DNA of 10,206 nucleotides from Candidatus Alcyoniella australis. GTDB taxonomy: Bacteria; Lernaellota; Lernaellaia; JAVCCG01; Alcyoniellaceae. The stretch is taken from NCBI GenBank assembly GCA_030765605.1, contig JAVCCG010000142.1:1-10206 (forward strand), in the 5' to 3' direction. Below the pieces are notes generated by a model, which was given only the letters and a program-made list of their open reading frames with translations, ran no database searches and was not told where the DNA came from. Below are positions 6,654 through 10,206 of this stretch, piece by piece (position 1 is the stretch's first letter; every line of letters begins with the position of its first letter). Made by a program: the position numbers and the translations under genes.

Positions 6654-8231
6654 ATGCGTGCTAAATGGACGGTTGCGCTCGCGCTGATGGTCCTGGCCGG
6701 TCTGATCGCCTGCGGATTGGGCTGTTCCGGACTGGGCGGCGACGGCGCCGACGCGGACGACGACGAGGATTACGATGACGATGAAATGAACGACGACGAC
6801 GCCAGTGACGACGACGCCAGTGGCGACGACGATTCGGGCGACGATGATTCGGCCGACGACGATGATGACATCGAACCGCCTGATCCCGAGGAAGAGAGCG
6901 ATCTGGGCCGCAAGCCGGTCTACTGCGACGGCGCACTGTACGTGCCCAATACCGGAGAGGATTACCTCAGCCGCATCGATTCCCAGACCCTGGCGGTGAC
7001 CACGATCGAGGTTGGGCGGCATCCCGAGGTATTGCGCGCCACTGATGACTGCTCGGCGCTGCTCACGCTCAACACCGGGGACGATACGCTGAGCGTGATC
7101 GATACCAACGACAACAGTGTAAGCGAGCTCGATCTTCGGCCGGGGCTCAATCGGCTCGATGCTGCTCCGGGCGCACGTTACGCTTTGGCCTATCACCACT
7201 ACGAGGGTGGCGACAAGGGCTTTTTCGAGGTCTCGATCGCCGACATCGCGGCTTCAAAGGTCAGTTCGTTGGCCATCGGCTTCTCGCCGGACTCGGTGTT
7301 GTTCACGGTCAACGATCACGCGCTGCTGGCATCGGAGGTGGATCTGGCGCTGATCGGTTTGGCGGACAGCTCGTTCGTCAGTCTGCCCAGCGGAATCAAC
7401 GTGCTTCAGGGGGAGCGCATCAGCCGAGTCAAACTCACGGCCGACGGCCGTTACGCGCTGATCATGGTCACCGGCTCGACCGTGGTACGGGCTCTGGATC
7501 TAAGCGACTACTCGATTGAGCCGATCGAGCTGGGCTGCTACGCCACGGACCTCGATGTCGCGTCCCAGGGCGATTGTTCGCTGATCATTTGTCGCGAGGA
7601 GGGCCGGATCAACGTGCTGGACAACCAGACCCTCGAGCTGACGCAATTTACCACCGACGAGGTGATCGGCTCGGGCGAGCTGACCGCCGACGGCTCGCTG
7701 GCCGTGCTGTTCACCAACGCCCAGCAGATCGAGCGCGTGCATTTGCTCGATGTGGATGCGGGCGAGCTGCGGACCTTCCTTACGCTCAAACCGCTGAGTT
7801 CGGTTGCCATTGCGCCCGGGGACACCGGCGCGGTGCTGTTCCACCAGGGCGGAGACGGCGAGCCGATCGATCCCCTTGACGAGTATTTCGACAGAGTACA
7901 GGCCTTCTCGGTCATGAACTTCGATGACGGCCGGATCAACACTGTGGAGGTGCCCCAGAAGCCCACAAGCGTCTCGTTCGACGAACTGGGGCGTTACGGC
8001 ATCGTGCCGCTGCCCACGCATAAGAAGGTCGCCTTGGCGCGAATCAGCAGCGGCATCGTCGACCTGATCAGCTCGCCCTCCAAGCCGGTGGACGCCGGAG
8101 TGATTGCCGCCGACGACTTGGCCTACGTGCTGCAGGACCACCCGCTGGGACGGATCAGTTTCGTCGACGCGACTAACCTGCAGATCCGTACGATCACCGG
8201 GTTTCTGCTCAACGGCGAGATCGAGCCCTGA
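6654..8231 (+). CDS. Lipoprotein with Asp-rich linker and beta-propeller-like domain
   Basis: The product is 525 aa, with ATG at 6654 behind AAGGGGGGTGG. The N-terminus is a lipoprotein signal peptide with lipobox LIAC; Cys20 is the likely acylated residue, although Cys24 is close by. Residues 30-72 are a disordered acidic linker (26 of 43 are Asp, in DDDAS and DDDSG units). From about residue 88 the sequence consists of repeated strand motifs typical of YVTN/WD40-like propellers: YCDGALYVPNTGEDYLSRID, LLTLNTGDDTLSVID and LTADGRYALIMVTGS. The acidic arm would hold the propeller away from the membrane. No catalytic residue is recognised, so binding or scaffolding is inferred. It is the first gene of a pair with the next gene, only 12 nt away, and the two share the same fold and order of motifs. 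Confidence 0.87.
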   Translation: MRAKWTVALALMVLAGLIACGLGCSGLGGDGADADDDEDYDDDEMNDDDASDDDASGDDDSGDDDSADDDDDIEPPDPEEESDLGRKPVYCDGALYVPNTGEDYLSRIDSQTLAVTTIEVGRHPEVLRATDDCSALLTLNTGDDTLSVIDTNDNSVSELDLRPGLNRLDAAPGARYALAYHHYEGGDKGFFEVSIADIAASKVSSLAIGFSPDSVLFTVNDHALLASEVDLALIGLADSSFVSLPSGINVLQGERISRVKLTADGRYALIMVTGSTVVRALDLSDYSIEPIELGCYATDLDVASQGDCSLIICREEGRINVLDNQTLELTQFTTDEVIGSGELTADGSLAVLFTNAQQIERVHLLDVDAGELRTFLTLKPLSSVAIAPGDTGAVLFHQGGDGEPIDPLDEYFDRVQAFSVMNFDDGRINTVEVPQKPTSVSFDELGRYGIVPLPTHKKVALARISSGIVDLISSPSKPVDAGVIAADDLAYVLQDHPLGRISFVDATNLQIRTITGFLLNGEIEP

Positions 8232-8240
8232 AGGAGGTGA
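8232..8240 (+). promoter_or_regulatory. Strong Shine-Dalgarno coupling the two lipoprotein genes
   Basis: AGGAGGTGA starts directly after the TGA stop of the upstream gene, and AGGAGG lies 6 nt before the ATG at 8244. With only 12 nt between the reading frames, co-transcription and translational coupling are very likely. Confidence 0.85.
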
Positions 8241-8243
8241 AGC

Positions 8244-9674
8244 ATGCGACGGATGATTGCGATTCTATTAGTGCTGATTCTGGCCGCGCTGCTGGCCGCC
8301 TGCCCCGAAGAGGAGCAGGACCAGGGACGCGAGGAGGCCGGCGAGTACGTTTATCGAGCAGCCTTGTCCGCCGGACAGTGGGCGGTGATCGTCGATCCCT
8401 ACGACAGCTCCCTGGAGCTGTTCGACCCGGCGAATACGGTCCACAGATCGCTGGCCGCGGCCCAGGAACTGGCTGACATTAAAACCGTTGCCAATGGCGA
8501 GACCCTGGCGGTGCTCGACGGCGCGGCCGATCAAATTCTGGTCGTCAATCCGGCGAACCAAAGCGTGGTCAGGACGATTGATGTCGGCGAAAGCGCCAAT
8601 CGGCTGATCGTCTCACCCGACGGAGTGCACGTACTGGCGCTCTACGATCCCAACGCCGGGGAAGCGGACTACGGCGAGGGCGGAGTAATCAACTATTACG
8701 AGATGAATGTGGTCGACGCCCAGGCCGGCAGCGCCGTGGCGCTCTCCATCGACTTTACGCCGGACAACATTGCCTTTGCTCCCGCTGGAGACAGGTGTCT
8801 GCTGAGCAAGGACTACCGCGTGGTCTACCTGGACCTCGATACGTTGGAGACCTCGACCTTCCCGCTGTCGTTGGGCCCCGAGGATCCGCGCGAACCCAGT
8901 ATGATGAGCATCAGCCCCGATGGCGAGCTGGCGCTGGTGCTCGCCGATAAGCTGCCCGATCTCTACGTGCTGGACCTGCTGGCGCCCTCGATCAACATCA
9001 TCGACATCGAGCGCAGCGCCAGCGACATCGTGTTCATCCCCGAAACGCGCATTGCGCTGCTGACGATCCCCGAACTCTCGCGCCTGAGCGTGCTCGACCT
9101 GGATCAAGGGATGCTGGAGAACATCGACCTGACAATCAGTGCGGAGAGAGTGCTGCTCAGCGACGACGGCTCCCTGGCCGTGCTCTATGATCGCGGCGAG
9201 GACATGCTGCTCACCGTGGACTTGGCGGACTTTGACGTACAGAGCTATCCGCTGAGCGTCAACGTCAGCTCCAGTGTCGACGATCCGGTGAAGTTCATCG
9301 GCGAGGGAAGGCTGCTGGTGATCGGCAAGAGCGGATCAGGCGAGTTCGGGAGCAACGACATCAACCTGGTCGACCTCGAACGCAACGTGGCCGTGCCCAT
9401 CGGCTTCCAGGGCGAGTTCGAGAGCTATGCTCTGGGAAACTCGACCATGGCCGTGGTGATGGCCCAGGAACGCAGGCTGGTCCGGCTGGACCTGGATACG
9501 CTGCAGGCCCAGTCCTGGGATCTGGGAACGTATCCGCAGAACGTGACCTACGTTGCAGGCGCACAGGCGTTCTGCGTTGACTACCTAGACGAGGAGGGCA
9601 AGGTGACCTTTGTCGGTGATCAAGGAACCGAGATCTATTGGAGCGATCGGGACTTCTTCAATCGCTGGAAATAA
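8244..9674 (+). CDS. Second, paralogous beta-propeller lipoprotein
   Basis: The product is 476 aa. The signal peptide MRRMIAILLVLILAAL ends in the lipobox LAAC with Cys20 acylated, followed by an acidic PEEEQDQ. It lacks the long Asp-rich arm of its neighbour. The body is a series of propeller strands such as DQILVVNPANQSVVRTIDVG, RLIVSPDGVHVLALYD, YRVVYLDLDTLETSTFPLS and MSISPDGELALVLAD. Collinear segments match the upstream protein: FSPDSVLF there against FTPDNIAF here, each after a block ending in a hydrophobic strand about 10 residues earlier. This indicates an old tandem duplication. The likely location is the outer or inner membrane surface; acidic residues after Cys rather than Asp at +2 give no clear inner-membrane retention signal. 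Function beyond binding or scaffolding is unknown. No intrinsic terminator is visible after the stop. Confidence 0.87.
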   Translation: MRRMIAILLVLILAALLAACPEEEQDQGREEAGEYVYRAALSAGQWAVIVDPYDSSLELFDPANTVHRSLAAAQELADIKTVANGETLAVLDGAADQILVVNPANQSVVRTIDVGESANRLIVSPDGVHVLALYDPNAGEADYGEGGVINYYEMNVVDAQAGSAVALSIDFTPDNIAFAPAGDRCLLSKDYRVVYLDLDTLETSTFPLSLGPEDPREPSMMSISPDGELALVLADKLPDLYVLDLLAPSINIIDIERSASDIVFIPETRIALLTIPELSRLSVLDLDQGMLENIDLTISAERVLLSDDGSLAVLYDRGEDMLLTVDLADFDVQSYPLSVNVSSSVDDPVKFIGEGRLLVIGKSGSGEFGSNDINLVDLERNVAVPIGFQGEFESYALGNSTMAVVMAQERRLVRLDLDTLQAQSWDLGTYPQNVTYVAGAQAFCVDYLDEEGKVTFVGDQGTEIYWSDRDFFNRWK

Positions 9675-9684
9675 ACGCCCGGCC

Positions 9685-10085
9685 GGATAGATCGCAGGCT
9701 GCGCGGCGGCGGCTTGGAGCCGCTGCAAGGCTCGCATATTTCCCGGATCGTTTAGCGTCGATCTATGCCGCGTCGCGGAGATTATCGTCGAGCCACATGC
9801 AGGTCACGTACGCGAGTTTTGCCCCGGCTCGAAGCCGGGCGACAGCTCGTTCAGCGCGTTCTCAAAGAAGTATTGTTCATCGAGACAAAATATTCCGCAC
9901 GATTATCGGTCATAGATCGTGGCGTGGCACATGGCACCGCAAACTGAGCGCATCAGTCCACCCTCGGATGATCCGGCTTGGAGCCGGCCCGAAACTCGCG
10001 CACTGCGATTGTCTTTGAACATTGATCAATCCCGCGTCGCGGAGCGCATCGTTGGACAATGACTATGGTCCGCTCGCGTGCCTTG
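9685..10085. repeat. Degenerate intergenic repeat, about three units, with palindromic cores
   Basis: This long non-coding stretch contains CGGCTTGGAGCCG at 9710-9722 and again at 9974-9986, and CCGCGTCGCGGAG at 9768-9780 and again at 10032-10044. Both pairs have exactly the same 264-bp offset. Sequence between and after them is also similar (GATCnATnCCGCG, and a later CGCGnGnnTTG). A third, more diverged unit in the middle starts at the hairpin CCCGGCT-CGA-AGCCGGG (9823-9839). Unit length is therefore about 130-140 bp. It is unrelated to the 158-bp repeat on the left of the window. No convincing reading frame spans it. Confidence 0.55.
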
Positions 10086-10103
10086 CTGCGTATACATGAA
10101 AGA

Positions 10104-10186
10104 GGGCTGTCCTCGAGGTCTGTTTGATAAAACAGCCTCAAACGTTAAACGTGCTCATACGACACAAACTTTGAGGAGGACAGCCC
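10104..10186 (+). ncRNA. Foldable leader of the edge gene; possible structured RNA or SD-masking element
   Basis: An 11-bp perfect inverted repeat, GGGCTGTCCTC (10104-10114) and GAGGACAGCCC (10176-10186), encloses a hairpin at 10115-10139: GAGG-t-CTGTTT, loop GATA, AAACAG-CCTC, ten pairs with one bulged T. CCTCAAA (10136-10142) could instead pair with TTTGAGG (10170-10176). The right arm includes part of the Shine-Dalgarno sequence of the following ATG, so the fold would mask it. In IS110-family elements the non-coding end next to the transposase can encode a bridge RNA, and other transposons use such stems to block read-through expression. Which applies, if either, cannot be decided here. 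Confidence 0.35.
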
Positions 10187-10187
10187 A

Positions 10188-10206
10188 ATGCAACTTTACA
10201 TCGGCC
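10188..10206 (+). CDS. 5' end of a gene, probably an IS110-family transposase (cut by window edge)
   Basis: GAGGAGG (10173-10179) lies 8 nt before the ATG at 10188. Six codons are visible, MQLYIG, and the next codon begins with C. IS110-family transposases (DEDD, RuvC-like fold) typically begin with a short hydrophobic strand such as YIGLD or YIGID that carries the first catalytic Asp, and the visible residues fit that pattern with Leu next. Six residues cannot prove the family. The unusual folded leader and the repeat-rich surroundings agree with an insertion sequence. The rest of the element lies outside the window. Confidence 0.45.

Noticed and set aside
9823-9839. Intrinsic terminator of the lipoprotein operon
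   Set aside because: The stem is perfect but no T-tract follows on the plus strand and it lies about 150 bp after the stop codon.
9638-10018. A 126-residue plus-strand frame after the lipoprotein genes
   Set aside because: It overlaps the end of the real gene in another frame, covers the degenerate repeats, has biased Arg/Ser/Ala composition and lacks a ribosome-binding site.

Overview
The window looks like bacterial chromosome of moderate to high GC. The source is probably a deltaproteobacterial-like or candidate-phylum anaerobe. The grounds are an oxalate/formate-type (OFA) major facilitator, three exported proteins pairing beta-propellers with aspartate-rich low-complexity stretches, long intergenic palindromic repeats and a large STAND NTPase. 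No rRNA, tRNA or universal marker gene is present, so this placement is inference.

Layout, left to right. Positions 1-605 are non-coding and carry three tandem copies of a 158-bp composite palindromic repeat. Positions 619-2709 (minus) encode a membrane-anchored NB-ARC/TPR STAND protein. Positions 2829-3125 hold two more copies of the same repeat in the same orientation, so the STAND gene sits between direct repeats. Positions 3135-4631 (minus) encode a secreted SBBP-type beta-propeller protein. It ends in an Asp-rich tail plus a Cys-Cys terminus, with its stop codon about 10 bp from the repeat. Positions 4765-6030 (minus) encode the OFA transporter. It has a strong intrinsic terminator (4704-4740), a near-consensus sigma70-type promoter (6112-6140) and, just upstream of that, an 18-bp operator-like palindrome (6149-6166) matching the TetR-family FadR pattern.

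The region 6167-6653 is AT-rich and non-coding apart from a possible 30-residue membrane peptide (6426-6518) behind a very good Shine-Dalgarno sequence and a nested inverted repeat. Positions 6654-8231 and 8244-9674 (plus) form a two-gene operon of paralogous beta-propeller lipoproteins. Positions 9675 to about 10085 hold a decayed, roughly three-unit repeat unrelated to the first family. The right edge (10104-10206) carries a foldable leader and the first six codons of a gene, reading MQLYIG, that most resembles the start of an IS110-family transposase.

No enzymatic pathway links the genes. The exported propellers suggest cell-surface or periplasmic binding and scaffolding. The transporter has its own regulated transcription unit. 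The STAND gene, between repeats, is the most likely accessory or defence-type gene. The two most speculative but interesting signals are the STAND gene between direct repeats and the structured leader of the putative IS110 element, a family in which non-coding ends can encode a guide (bridge) RNA.
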